Of a stretch of 53,372 nucleotides of DNA, positions 16,595 through 24,682 are shown in pieces. The notes under the pieces were generated by a model that was not told the DNA's origin, made no database searches, and saw nothing but the letters and a program-made list of their open reading frames with translations. The stretch comes from Deltaproteobacteria bacterium (GTDB lineage Bacteria; Desulfobacterota; Desulfobulbia; Desulfobulbales; SURF-16): the NCBI GenBank assembly GCA_029933005.1, contig JAOZOY010000011.1:1-53372 (forward strand), read 5' to 3'. The position numbers were made by a program, and so were the translations under genes. Numbering within the stretch: position 1 is the stretch's first letter; each line of letters begins with the position of its first letter.

Positions 16595-17725
16595 ATGGCC
16601 TGGGATGACCAGCAACCCCAATGGGGAAAAAAGAAAGGCCCATCGAGTCCGGAGGAGTTCATCGCTGCCTTGTTAAAGAAAATTAAGGATAATTTTGGCG
16701 GCAGCGGCGGTCAGGGCGGAGGACAGGGTGGGGAGCCGCCTTCTTCCGGGGACAAACAACCCCCAAACATGTTGAACAATCTTTTGAGGATCGGTTCTAT
16801 TATTGCGATTCTTTTTTTGTTGCAGATTGTTTATTCCTCATTTTATACGATTGAACCCGGCGAGCAGGGTGTGATTACCCGGTTTGGCAAGTTTGTCAAA
16901 CTGGCTAATCCGGGCCTGAATTTTAAAATTCCGGTTATTGATGCTGCCATCAAGGTTGATGTGGAGACGGTGCGCAAACAGGAATTTGGTTTCCGAACCA
17001 GGATACCGGGCCGAAAATCAGTCTATGAAAAGCGGGGTTATGATTCCGAGTCCCTGATGCTCACCGGGGACAAAAATGTCATCAATGTAGAGTGGATTGT
17101 TCAGTATAAGATCCAGGATCCGTTTAATTTCGTTTTCAAGGTGCGCAATGTGGATCAGTCGGTGCGTGATGTCTCGGAGATGGCCGTGCGCAGAGTGGTT
17201 GGGAATCACGCTTTCGACTATGTGCTCAGCAACCGGGAAATACTGGAAGCCTCGGCGGTTAAGGAACTGCAGACGGCCCTGAACAGTTATAAAAGCGGCG
17301 TAAGGATTGTCACGGTCAAGTTTCAGGACGTAAATCCGCCGGAGACGGTCAAGCCTGCTTTTAACGAGGTGAATGAGGCGGACCAGGATATGAAGAGACT
17401 GGTTAATGAAGCCGAGGAAATTTATAACAAGGTGATTCCCCGAGCTCGCGGTAATGCCAAGAAAATTCTGGAAGAGGCCCATGGTTATGCCGTGGAGCGA
17501 GTTAATCTGGCGAAAGGTGAAACAAACCGCTTCCTGGCTGTACTGAAGGAATATAGAAGAGCCAAGGATGTTACCCGTAAGCGGCTTTATCTTGAGACCA
17601 TGGGTCAGGTTTTGCCATCTGTAGCCGATATTTATGTCATTGATGAAAAACAGCGGGCATTGCTGCCCTTTCTTGATATTACCGGCAGCAAAGGGTCCAA
17701 CCTGTTAAAATCTAAAGCGGATTAA
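16595..17725 (+). CDS. hflK: HflK, FtsH protease modulator subunit
   Basis: A 376-aa SPFH/band-7 protein that, with HflC, forms a large cage around FtsH in the inner membrane and tunes membrane-protein degradation. The N-terminus is cytoplasmic and Gly-rich (GGSGGQGGGQGG), a normal HflK feature. A single membrane helix follows (IGSIIAILFLLQIVYSSF, ~65-83), then the band-7 opening IEPGEQGVITRFGKFV and a long helical C-terminus. Start ATG 16595 has AGAGGAAG upstream. HflC follows after 29 bases. FtsH itself is encoded far away at 46584-48539, so the partners are not co-transcribed. A palindromic element sits in the upstream region. Confidence 0.95.
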   Translation: MAWDDQQPQWGKKKGPSSPEEFIAALLKKIKDNFGGSGGQGGGQGGEPPSSGDKQPPNMLNNLLRIGSIIAILFLLQIVYSSFYTIEPGEQGVITRFGKFVKLANPGLNFKIPVIDAAIKVDVETVRKQEFGFRTRIPGRKSVYEKRGYDSESLMLTGDKNVINVEWIVQYKIQDPFNFVFKVRNVDQSVRDVSEMAVRRVVGNHAFDYVLSNREILEASAVKELQTALNSYKSGVRIVTVKFQDVNPPETVKPAFNEVNEADQDMKRLVNEAEEIYNKVIPRARGNAKKILEEAHGYAVERVNLAKGETNRFLAVLKEYRRAKDVTRKRLYLETMGQVLPSVADIYVIDEKQRALLPFLDITGSKGSNLLKSKAD

Positions 17726-17754
17726 TTTTAAAAAATAGAGCAGAGGAGCACCCT

Positions 17755-18684
17755 GTGGATAAAATAGTCAGATTTTTTCTGATTGGCCTGATTCTTGTGG
17801 CTGCAGTAACAGTTTGGGACGGATTTTATATGCTGTCCGAGGAACAGCAGGTTGTGATTACCCAGTTTGGCAAGCCTGTCGGTGAGCCGGTGACAACGGC
17901 CGGTCTTCATTTTAAAACGCCGTTTATTCAGGATGTGACCACTTTTGATAAAAGGATTCTTATTTGGGACGGTGATCCCAATCAGATTCCGACACACGAT
18001 AAAACTTTTATTTATCTGGATACCACTGCCCGCTGGCGAATATCTGAACCTCTTATTTTCCTGCAGGCGGTGAATAATGTGACCCGGGCCATGACCATTC
18101 TTGATGATATCATCGACAGTACGGTGCGTGATCTGGTCAATAAGAATGACCTTGTGGAGATTATTCGCAGCTCGGACTGGATTCAGGGAGAGCGGATCAG
18201 TACGGTTGCCGGTAAACGCGAGGAAGAGGCAATCGAGCTTGGCCGTGATAAAATTGCGGCGATGATTTTTGAATCCGCCTCGGCTCTGACACCCAAATAT
18301 GGCATCGAGCTGATTGATGTCATGTTTAAGAGGGTGAATTATATCGAGTCGGTTCGGCTTAAAGTGTATGAACGGATGATTTCCGAGCGTAATAGAATTG
18401 CCGCGGAAAAAAGAGCCATGGGTGAGGGCCAGAAGGCGGAGATTCTTGGCAAGGTAGACCGGGAGTTAAAGGTGATCACTTCGGGGGCTACCCGTAAGGC
18501 CCAGGAAGTGAAAGGAAAGGCGGATGCCGAAGCAGCAAGTATTTATGCCGAGGCCTATAACAGGGATCCTGATTTTTACGCTTTTTCAAAAACTCTTGAA
18601 ACTTATAGCAAGACAGTGGGAAAAAATACTCGCCTTATTCTTTCCTCGGATTCAGAATTTTATAAGTATCTGAACGAGAAATAG
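17755..18684 (+). CDS. hflC: HflC, FtsH protease modulator subunit
   Basis: A 309-aa SPFH/band-7 protein and partner of HflK. The start is GTG 17755, with GAGGAG at good spacing. An N-terminal anchor (FFLIGLILVAAVTVW) is followed by YMLSEEQQVVITQFGKPV, the band-7 opening, and HFKTPFIQDVTTFDKRIL. The C-terminal region, from SERNRIAAEKRAMGEGQKAE onward, is the Ala/Glu-rich helix that packs the HflKC cage; SKTLETYSKT near the end is a conserved landmark. Length is normal for the family. An inverted repeat at 18709-18760 probably ends the transcript. Confidence 0.95.
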   Translation: MDKIVRFFLIGLILVAAVTVWDGFYMLSEEQQVVITQFGKPVGEPVTTAGLHFKTPFIQDVTTFDKRILIWDGDPNQIPTHDKTFIYLDTTARWRISEPLIFLQAVNNVTRAMTILDDIIDSTVRDLVNKNDLVEIIRSSDWIQGERISTVAGKREEEAIELGRDKIAAMIFESASALTPKYGIELIDVMFKRVNYIESVRLKVYERMISERNRIAAEKRAMGEGQKAEILGKVDRELKVITSGATRKAQEVKGKADAEAASIYAEAYNRDPDFYAFSKTLETYSKTVGKNTRLILSSDSEFYKYLNEK

Positions 18685-18708
18685 ATAAAACATAGGGGGG
18701 TAGGGGCA

Positions 18709-18760
18709 GAGGGACAAAGGTTCAAAGGGATCTTCCCCCCTTTTTACCCCTTTGTCCCTT
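18709..18760. terminator. Inverted repeat between convergent genes
   Basis: GAGGGACAAAGG (18709-18720) faces CCTTTGTCCCTT (18749-18760), with a 28-base loop that includes CCCCCCTTTTT. It sits between convergent hflC and the zinc-ribbon gene and overlaps the last codons of the latter. Likely a two-way terminator. Confidence 0.45.
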
Positions 18761-19415
18761 TCTTCTCTTCCATTGCCGGAAATGACAGACGGTGCTTGGT
18801 TGAGTCAAAGGGAATCCTTCCTTTTTTAGCCAGTTTTTTTCGAAAAAGATTAATCTGTGAGTCGGTTTTTATCTGATCGCGTCCAAGCTGGTTGAACCGG
18901 CAGTTGCAGTTGGTGAGCTGGCCGCCGCACCAGGGACAGATTTCCGTGGGACAGCCGAACGTATGGTGTTCACCATCAGCGGCATGACAGACGGGGCAGA
19001 GATTTTCATCCTGGTATGACGGCTTGTATTCGTCGAAAAGAGCCGGGACGGCGAGTCGTTTATTCAGGCTTTTGCTGTCGCTGTAGCCAAAGAATTTCAA
19101 CAGGATCCTGTCCCACTTTTTTTGCGTGTCCGGACCGAAAAATTCGGCCTTTTCCCGGTTTACCAGATAAATGTAGTTGCCAAGAATTGTTGACGCGCGA
19201 ATGAGGAAGATCCCCTGTCTGCGGTCCAGGAGACTCAGCGAGAGAATCAGGTCATCCTCCGCCTCCGGCAGAAAACTGTAAAAGGCATGAAAGAGGTTCA
19301 GGCCGATGGCGTCATTTTTGTAGCGCAGCAAAAGTTCCGTGGCCTGTTGAAGGCGGGTTTTGGGAACTGCATACTGCATCAGGAGTTTGATCTCTTCAAG
19401 TTTGTCTTTAAGCAT
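18744..19415 (-). CDS. Zinc-ribbon protein of unknown function
   Basis: A 223-aa protein I cannot name. The N-terminal ~110 residues are helical, with no signal peptide (MLKDKLEEIKLLMQYAVPK). Two clustered cysteine sets follow: NLCPVCHAADGEHHTFGCP and ICPWCGGQLTNCNCRF, which read as two CxxC knuckles each, probably binding zinc. After them comes a basic tail (INLFRKKLAKKGR). The CPWCGGQLTNCNCRF pattern recurs in uncharacterised bacterial proteins, as far as I recall. It starts 21 bases after the thiE stop, so it is probably in the same operon. The tail codons run through the inverted repeat at 18709-18760, so the last ~7 residues may not be conserved. Confidence 0.7.
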   Translation of the reverse strand: MLKDKLEEIKLLMQYAVPKTRLQQATELLLRYKNDAIGLNLFHAFYSFLPEAEDDLILSLSLLDRRQGIFLIRASTILGNYIYLVNREKAEFFGPDTQKKWDRILLKFFGYSDSKSLNKRLAVPALFDEYKPSYQDENLCPVCHAADGEHHTFGCPTEICPWCGGQLTNCNCRFNQLGRDQIKTDSQINLFRKKLAKKGRIPFDSTKHRLSFPAMEEKKGTKG

Positions 19416-19436
19416 TTTTTTTCTTTCAGGTTAATC

Positions 19437-20105
19437 TTATAAAATAGCCTTTTTCGTTTTATCCTTCAGCCTTATACCTTTCTGAATTTCCTTAATCCAT
19501 TTCCTTGTCTCCGCCTCAATATCATCAGCCTGAGTCAGGGCCGTCACCATGGCAATTCGTCGGGCGTCCAGTCTGGTTAATTCTTCGACATGGTGCAGTT
19601 TGATGCCGCCCATGACTGTAAACGGCAGATCCGAGCAGGCGGAATATTCAGCTATTGATTCCGGACCGATAAAGGCCGAGATTGTTTTTTTTGTCTGCGT
19701 CGGAAAAAGCGGGCCGATGTTATAATAAGAAGCGCCTCTTGCCTCGGCGGTTGCCGCCTGCTCTTTGGTGTTGGCCGAAACACCGATGATCAGATCAGGT
19801 GCGATTTTACGCACCTTTTGAGCCGGCAGATCCGTATCGCCCAGGTGAACGCCGTCGGCATTGGCCAGCAGGGCGATGTCCACCCTGTTGTTGACGATGA
19901 AAAGAGCGCCGACCTTCTCCGTCCTGGCGCGAAAGGCAAGGGCTTTTTCAAACAGGGTTCTGTCGGTGGATATTTTATCCCTGAGCTGGACAAGGCGCGC
20001 GCCTCCGGCAAGGACATCGTCCAGCCATTCCAGATCGGAACGACCCCGGCACAGCGCTTCACACGAAACCGGATAAATGCTTACTTCATTTGTGAAGATT
20101 TCCAT
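19437..20105 (-). CDS. thiE: Thiamine-phosphate synthase
   Basis: Joins hydroxymethylpyrimidine diphosphate and thiazole phosphate to make thiamine phosphate. It is a TIM barrel of about 222 aa from the chosen start. Landmarks in order: GARLVQLRDK (pyrophosphate binding), FIVNNRVDIALLANADGVHL, GDTDLP, IIGVSANTKEQA, YYNIGPLFPTQTKK and VMGGIKLHHVEEL. The start used is ATG at 20105 (MEIFTNEV), which matches family length. An in-frame ATG (20138) and a GTG (20189) lie further upstream, but the latter would put the N-terminus inside a palindrome. No TPP riboswitch signature was seen upstream. The other thiamine genes are not in this window. Confidence 0.9.
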   Translation of the reverse strand: MEIFTNEVSIYPVSCEALCRGRSDLEWLDDVLAGGARLVQLRDKISTDRTLFEKALAFRARTEKVGALFIVNNRVDIALLANADGVHLGDTDLPAQKVRKIAPDLIIGVSANTKEQAATAEARGASYYNIGPLFPTQTKKTISAFIGPESIAEYSACSDLPFTVMGGIKLHHVEELTRLDARRIAMVTALTQADDIEAETRKWIKEIQKGIRLKDKTKKAIL

Positions 20106-20183
20106 TTTTTTCCGGTAGGATTGATTTGATGATATCATTGTGAAATCGTTTAGTTTTAATGAGTGATTTAGTAAATATTCGGC

Positions 20184-20267
20184 TAGCACCCCAATTTCGT
20201 CTGATTCGTCTTACTCACATATGACTAATATAGCTCGCAAGGCGACTTGAACGAACTTGGGGCACTA
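20184..20267. repeat. 84-bp imperfect palindrome
   Basis: Arms of ~32 bases: TAGCACCCCAATTTCGT at 20184 faces ACGAACTTGGGGCACTA at 20251-20267. About two thirds of positions pair, and most mismatches are transitions. Its ends differ from the GTAAG elements. It lies upstream of thiE, on either side of a possible GTG start. Confidence 0.6.
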
Positions 20268-20764
20268 TCCAAACATTTACAGACCGAGTTTTTCGAAATT
20301 TTTTCACACAAGCCGAATATTTACGTGATTTATGCCTGAATTTTTGTCAAAAAATAAGAAATTCAGGGATGTTTGAAATAAGGTGGTTATATCTTCCGTC
20401 AAGGTACTTATCCTACGCAAACTGATATTTTCTTCTACTTCAGTTGGGTTGAAAAATATCTTGATGATTGATTTTTCTTGCTTTTTAGAGTAAATTATTC
20501 GCCGATTTGCCTCCATTTTAAACTGGATATCTCTGCCGGTCGTTCATTTTCAAGCTCTGATCGGTAAAGAATTTTTTTGTCATTTTGTCTAATTTTTTTG
20601 TTATTTGACTTGTATGTGAAAGTTCCCTGTCAAGCACGCAAAGGCTCAGTGAAAATTTAGCGAGATCTGTGTCTTCTTGGGATCATTGTCGTGCTTCGTT
20701 GAGACTGCAAGCCATAATGGTCAGGTCGATAATAACATAATTTAAACCAAAAAAGGTCTGTTTT
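20268..20764. other. ~500-base gene-free leader of gltA
   Basis: AT-rich, with no confident gene. A 70-codon minus-strand open frame at 20304-20516 has no recognisable features. The promoter of citrate synthase must lie here, but I could not choose one -10/-35 pair. No riboswitch was recognised. Confidence 0.5.
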
Positions 20765-22078
20765 ATGTTGAATGATTTTATCTCGGAGGAAAAAGTTGAA
20801 CTGAAAATCGACGGCAAGGTGTATCAACTGCCGATCATTGTCGGAACAGAAGGCGAAAAGGCTATCGACATCCGGAAATTACGGGCTGAAACCGGTTATA
20901 TCACGATCGACTCAGGCTACATGAACACGGGTTCCTGCACCAGTGACATTACATTCCTGGACGGCGAAAAGGGGATCTTGAACTACCGGGGATATGCTAT
21001 TGAGGATTTGGCTGAAAATTGCACCTTCGTCGAGGTTGCCTATCTTCTTGATCATGGGAGTCTGCCTACGCAAAAACAATTGGATGATTTGGCCCATCTG
21101 CTGACCGGGTTCAGCATGATTCACGAGGACATGATTCATTTTTTTGATCATTTTACTCCAAACGCGCCACCCATGTCTATTTTGTCATCCATGGTGAATT
21201 CTCTCTGTAATTTTTATCCGGAAATGACGGAGAATCCCCTGGAGAATTTTGATTTGATGTCAGCTCGGCTGATCTCGAAGATTCGAACCATTGCCGCTTT
21301 TTCTTACAGGAAATCCATGGGGCAGCCTCTGGTCTATCCCCGGCATGATTATTCCTATTGTACGAATTTTCTGCATATGATGTTTGATTCGCCGGTAAAT
21401 CCCTATGAGGTCAATCATGATATCGTTATGGCCCTGAACAAGCTTTTAATTCTTCATGCCGACCATGAACAGAATTGTTCCACCTCCACTGTCAGGCTTG
21501 TGGGCAGCTCCAGGGTGAATCTCTACACCTCCATCTCAGCCGGTATCAGCGCCTTGGGGGGACCGCTTCATGGCGGCGCCAACCAGGCGGTCATCGAAAT
21601 GCTTGAGGAGATTCATGAGAACGGTGGTAATTTCAGGAAATATGTCGGGCGTGCCAAAGACCCTAATGATCCTTTCCGTCTTTCCGGTTTCGGTCATCGG
21701 GTATATAAGAGTTTTGATCCCAGGGCCCGGGTCATCAAGGGTGCCTGTGATCAGGTTCTTGAGAGCATCGGCATGGCAGGGGATCCCTTGCTTGACATCG
21801 CCAAAAATCTTGAAGAGTTTGCCCTTCAGGATGAGTATTTTATTGAGCGGAATTTGTATCCCAACGTTGACTTTTACAGCGGCATTATCTACCGCGCCAT
21901 CGGCATTCCAAGCAACATGTTCACTGTCATGTTTGCCTTGGGTCGTCTGCCGGGCTGGATAGCCCAATGGAAGGAAATGTGGGATGACCCGGACGTACGT
22001 ATAGGCCGGCCGCGCCAGATTTATACCGGGCCGACAAAAAGAGAGTTTGTCCCTATTCAGGACAGGATTGAAGAGTAA
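20765..22078 (+). CDS. gltA: Citrate synthase, type II
   Basis: Condenses acetyl-CoA and oxaloacetate to citrate, the entry to the TCA cycle. At 437 aa it matches the bacterial hexameric (GltA) type, including the N-terminal beta domain (VELKIDGKVYQLPIIVG). The catalytic set is intact: LHADHEQN (~229), GGPLHGGANQ (~265, His of the active site) and NVDFYSG (~366, Asp). FGHRVYKSFDPRA supplies substrate-binding Arg residues. Start ATG 20765 has a poor AAGG upstream. It is monocistronic by appearance: a long leader precedes it, and a palindromic element follows 27 bases after the stop. In a sulfate reducer it may run oxidatively or supply glutamate. Confidence 0.96.
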   Translation: MLNDFISEEKVELKIDGKVYQLPIIVGTEGEKAIDIRKLRAETGYITIDSGYMNTGSCTSDITFLDGEKGILNYRGYAIEDLAENCTFVEVAYLLDHGSLPTQKQLDDLAHLLTGFSMIHEDMIHFFDHFTPNAPPMSILSSMVNSLCNFYPEMTENPLENFDLMSARLISKIRTIAAFSYRKSMGQPLVYPRHDYSYCTNFLHMMFDSPVNPYEVNHDIVMALNKLLILHADHEQNCSTSTVRLVGSSRVNLYTSISAGISALGGPLHGGANQAVIEMLEEIHENGGNFRKYVGRAKDPNDPFRLSGFGHRVYKSFDPRARVIKGACDQVLESIGMAGDPLLDIAKNLEEFALQDEYFIERNLYPNVDFYSGIIYRAIGIPSNMFTVMFALGRLPGWIAQWKEMWDDPDVRIGRPRQIYTGPTKREFVPIQDRIEE

Positions 22079-22105
22079 TTGATTGCCTTACGGGGGAGGC
22101 TGTGT

Positions 22106-22236
22106 GTAAGTAATCACGGGCACCGCACGGAGTCTGCGCTTGCCTCCTCGCGTGATCGCGACTGCCCGCATAGTCTGGCTATCAGCTATGGCAATCAGTC
22201 GCGTTTGCGCAATCTGCGGCACCAGTGACTACTTAC
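22106..22236. repeat. 131-bp imperfect palindrome, GTAAG-ended (element B)
   Basis: Outer arms begin GTAAGTAATCACGGGCACC at 22106, and the right arm reads GTAAGTAGTCACTGGTGCC on the minus strand from 22236. Inner arms CGCGACTG/CAGTCGCG (22157-22164, 22196-22203), CATAG/CTATG (22169-22173, 22186-22190) and CTG/CAG (22175-22177, 22183-22185) continue the fold. The ends match element A at 16344-16439. No 8-bp target duplication is visible on either side. Confidence 0.75.
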
Positions 22237-22627
22237 AAGTTTTTCCTTGTAGTTACAACTTGGCGCTTGCCCATGATTGGTTAGGGCTGAGTCTTGTCTG
22301 GAATGAGTTTCAGGCCTTGTACAGCCTCTCAAGGCACCGTAATACCTTGCTTCAAGGTCATTTTTAACTCATTTTGGATATTACAGGAACTAATCTTGCC
22401 TTGACTCAGTTAGACTATCCCTGTATATTCCTTATATTGCTTTTTGTAATTGAACTCCTTTTTGTCGGCGATTTTTGCCCCCCCCCTGCTGTTTTTTTAT
22501 CCCATCCAGCTTGTTTGTTTGAGACAATCGGCAGAAAATAAACATTCCCGCTCAGCCGCATCCTATGGTCTTCACCGGCCTGGTCTTTCTGCTTTTTGTT
22601 TGTTTATAAATACGGAGAAAATGGAAT
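22237..22627. other. Gene-free leader of the lipid head-group cassette
   Basis: AT-rich, with a run of nine C near 22480. Nothing else is recognisable. The open frames seen here (22140-22367, 22450-22635) lie across the palindrome or end in the next gene and look fortuitous. GGAG at 22614-22617 is the ribosome site for the next gene. Confidence 0.5.
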
Positions 22628-23560
22628 ATGAATAATCTGTTTAACCATCCAGCCTTTGGACAAGAGCAAGTACGTACGGCCCTGCTTTTGGCTGCAGGTA
22701 CTGGCAGTCGCTTAGCTCCGCTGACCGATAAAATGCCAAAATGTCTTGTTTCAGTCAATGAAATAGCTATTCTTGAAAGATTGGTTTTCGCCCTACGTTC
22801 ACACAATTTTAAGCGACTGGTTATAGTTGTCGGACATCAAGCTGACTGTATCCGTAATTTTCTCGGAACCCGGGCCGGGGGAATGAAAATCACCTATATA
22901 ACCAGTCCACTCTATAAAACAACCAATAATATTTATTCTTTGTGGCTTGCCAGAAAGGTAATAGATGAACCATTTCTGTTGATTGAGAGTGATCTTGTTT
23001 TTGATCCGGGAATGCTTAAAGGTATGCTCCATCCTGATCGAATCGCAATTTCCAGATTGCAGCCCTGGATGAATGGCACCACGGTGACTATCAACAGCCA
23101 CCAGAAGATTAAGGCCTTTCAGGGCAGCGCTCATAAATCTGATGATAACCATTACAAGACCGTCAATATTTACAGCCTTTCCACCACAACCTGGCGACTG
23201 GTCCGGGAAAGATTAGACCGATATATTTCAAATAATATGGTCAATGGCTACTATGAGACGGTTTTTGCGGATATGGTCATTGATGGCTGTCTTTCTTTTA
23301 CGCCGGTTTTCTTTGATTCCAGCCGTTGGTATGAGATTGACACTATTGCGGATCTGCGAGCAGCTGCACAGGTATGTGGTCTCCATCACCATTTATCTTT
23401 CATTGTAACTGGTCACGCGGTAAGCAGCCATCTGGTCCAAGGCTATCCCCGAGTCTATAGACGATTACAGGGCATTAATCGAAGCAAAAGAGGCTTCCGT
23501 CGTTACCCAGACAGAGAGGTGTCTGCGCCAATGATGTCAGCTTCGCCCTTACCACAGTAA
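22628..23560 (+). CDS. LicC-like sugar/phospho-alcohol nucleotidyltransferase
   Basis: A 310-aa protein of the NTP-transferase fold. VRTALLLAAGTGSRLAPLTD and KMPKCLV give the nucleotide-binding G-x-G-x-R-L-x-P-L-T...P-K-C-L signature, residues ~16-40. YITSPLYKTTNNIYSLWLA followed by LIESDLVFDPGML resembles the choline-phosphate cytidylyltransferase (LicC) and phosphonate cytidylyltransferase branch; sugar-phosphate branches differ here. WYEIDTIADL is the typical end of the core. The last ~60 residues (from ~250) have no recognisable match. The likely product is a CDP-activated small phospho-alcohol. It precedes the PLP enzyme by 30 bases, and the two look like partners split from a fused form known elsewhere. 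Confidence 0.75.
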   Translation: MNNLFNHPAFGQEQVRTALLLAAGTGSRLAPLTDKMPKCLVSVNEIAILERLVFALRSHNFKRLVIVVGHQADCIRNFLGTRAGGMKITYITSPLYKTTNNIYSLWLARKVIDEPFLLIESDLVFDPGMLKGMLHPDRIAISRLQPWMNGTTVTINSHQKIKAFQGSAHKSDDNHYKTVNIYSLSTTTWRLVRERLDRYISNNMVNGYYETVFADMVIDGCLSFTPVFFDSSRWYEIDTIADLRAAAQVCGLHHHLSFIVTGHAVSSHLVQGYPRVYRRLQGINRSKRGFRRYPDREVSAPMMSASPLPQ

Positions 23561-23590
23561 TTTATTAAATTTACCGAGAAATCACAAACA

Positions 23591-24682
23591 ATGTCTTCCG
23601 CTCAAGAGCGCTACGATTTTATTTCCAGCCAGCATGGCGGCTATTGGCGTCATGATTTTATTGATCATAACTATCTCTATAACCTCTATTTCCCGCCGGA
23701 GGAGTTTTTTACTCATCTTACCAGGCAAATCCATCAGTTGGTGTTAAACTATCCCATTGCCCAGAAAGACCTGGCAGGTCTGGTGGGTGATCTGATCTGT
23801 CAGCCGCCGGAGCGCCTTGTCGTAGGCAATGGGGCGGCAGAGCTCATCAAAATTATCGCCGGGATGAACCGCAAATTGATTGTGCCGGTACCGTCGTTCA
23901 ATGAATACGCCAACGCAGCGCTTCCTGAAAATGTAGTTGAGTTTGCCCTTGAATCACCGTCCTTTCAGTTGGATGTCGACAGATTCGCAGCAGCGGCCAT
24001 CCATTGTAAGGCAGGTTTGGCAGTGGTAGTCTCTCCTAATAACCCCACCTCATTGCTGGTCCCCAAAGTTGAGCTTATCCGGTTGCTGAAGAAATTAGCA
24101 GATCTCGACTGTATGCTCATCGTTGATGAATCTTTCAATGATTTTGCCAAGAACAGCGATCAGGAGACTCTGGCAACAGAGCTTGATAACTACCCAAATC
24201 TGGCTATTTTCAAAAGCATGAGCAAGGCCTATGGCATCTGCGGCATTCGGATTGGTTACATGCTCACCGCCAACCATGACTTTGCGGCAAAGGTCCGGCA
24301 AGGGCTCCATATTTGGAATATAAATGGTTTCGCGGAAGAATTCCTGCGTCTTGCCCCGCAGTACCATCAAGAGTTTATTGATAGCTGTAATAAGGTCAAG
24401 GCAGATCGTGATCTTTTTTATAAACAACTCCAGGTGATCCAGGGAATGACCGTCTACCAGCCTGACGCCAATTATATTTTCTGCCGTCTGCCCGACCATG
24501 CTGCATCCGGTCCGGAAGTGACCGAAAAACTGTTTGTTAAGCACAATATTTATATTAAACACTGCCAGGGCAAGACAATGCCGGAATCTGACCGTTATCT
24601 CCGTATAGCCAGCCGCACCCAGGCGGAAAACCGGAGATTGGTTGAAGCGTTGCGCGACGTTATTGGTCCAGAGAGCAAGTAA
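23591..24682 (+). CDS. PLP-dependent aminotransferase/decarboxylase (CobD/HisC-like)
   Basis: A 363-aa fold-type I PLP enzyme. Landmarks: YLYNLYFPPEEF at the N-terminus, GNGAAELIKIIAG (PLP phosphate), VVSPNNPTS, LIVDESFNDF (Asp to the PLP ring) and SMSKAYGICGIRIGY, in which the Lys near residue 212 forms the internal aldimine. YLRIASRTQAEN near the C-terminus carries the substrate-carboxylate Arg. This set fits the histidinol-phosphate aminotransferase / threonine-phosphate decarboxylase (CobD) group. By context it may make a phospho-amino-alcohol, such as ethanolamine phosphate from serine phosphate, or aminate one. Its stop overlaps the next start by one base (TAATG), so the two are translationally coupled. 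Confidence 0.75.
   Translation: MSSAQERYDFISSQHGGYWRHDFIDHNYLYNLYFPPEEFFTHLTRQIHQLVLNYPIAQKDLAGLVGDLICQPPERLVVGNGAAELIKIIAGMNRKLIVPVPSFNEYANAALPENVVEFALESPSFQLDVDRFAAAAIHCKAGLAVVVSPNNPTSLLVPKVELIRLLKKLADLDCMLIVDESFNDFAKNSDQETLATELDNYPNLAIFKSMSKAYGICGIRIGYMLTANHDFAAKVRQGLHIWNINGFAEEFLRLAPQYHQEFIDSCNKVKADRDLFYKQLQVIQGMTVYQPDANYIFCRLPDHAASGPEVTEKLFVKHNIYIKHCQGKTMPESDRYLRIASRTQAENRRLVEALRDVIGPESK

Noticed and set aside
20106-20189. TPP riboswitch before thiE
   Set aside because: No CUGAGA-type or other conserved TPP-binding segment was found; the region is a palindrome instead.
20304-20516. 70-codon minus-strand ORF in the gltA leader
   Set aside because: Low-complexity, no motif and no ribosome site.
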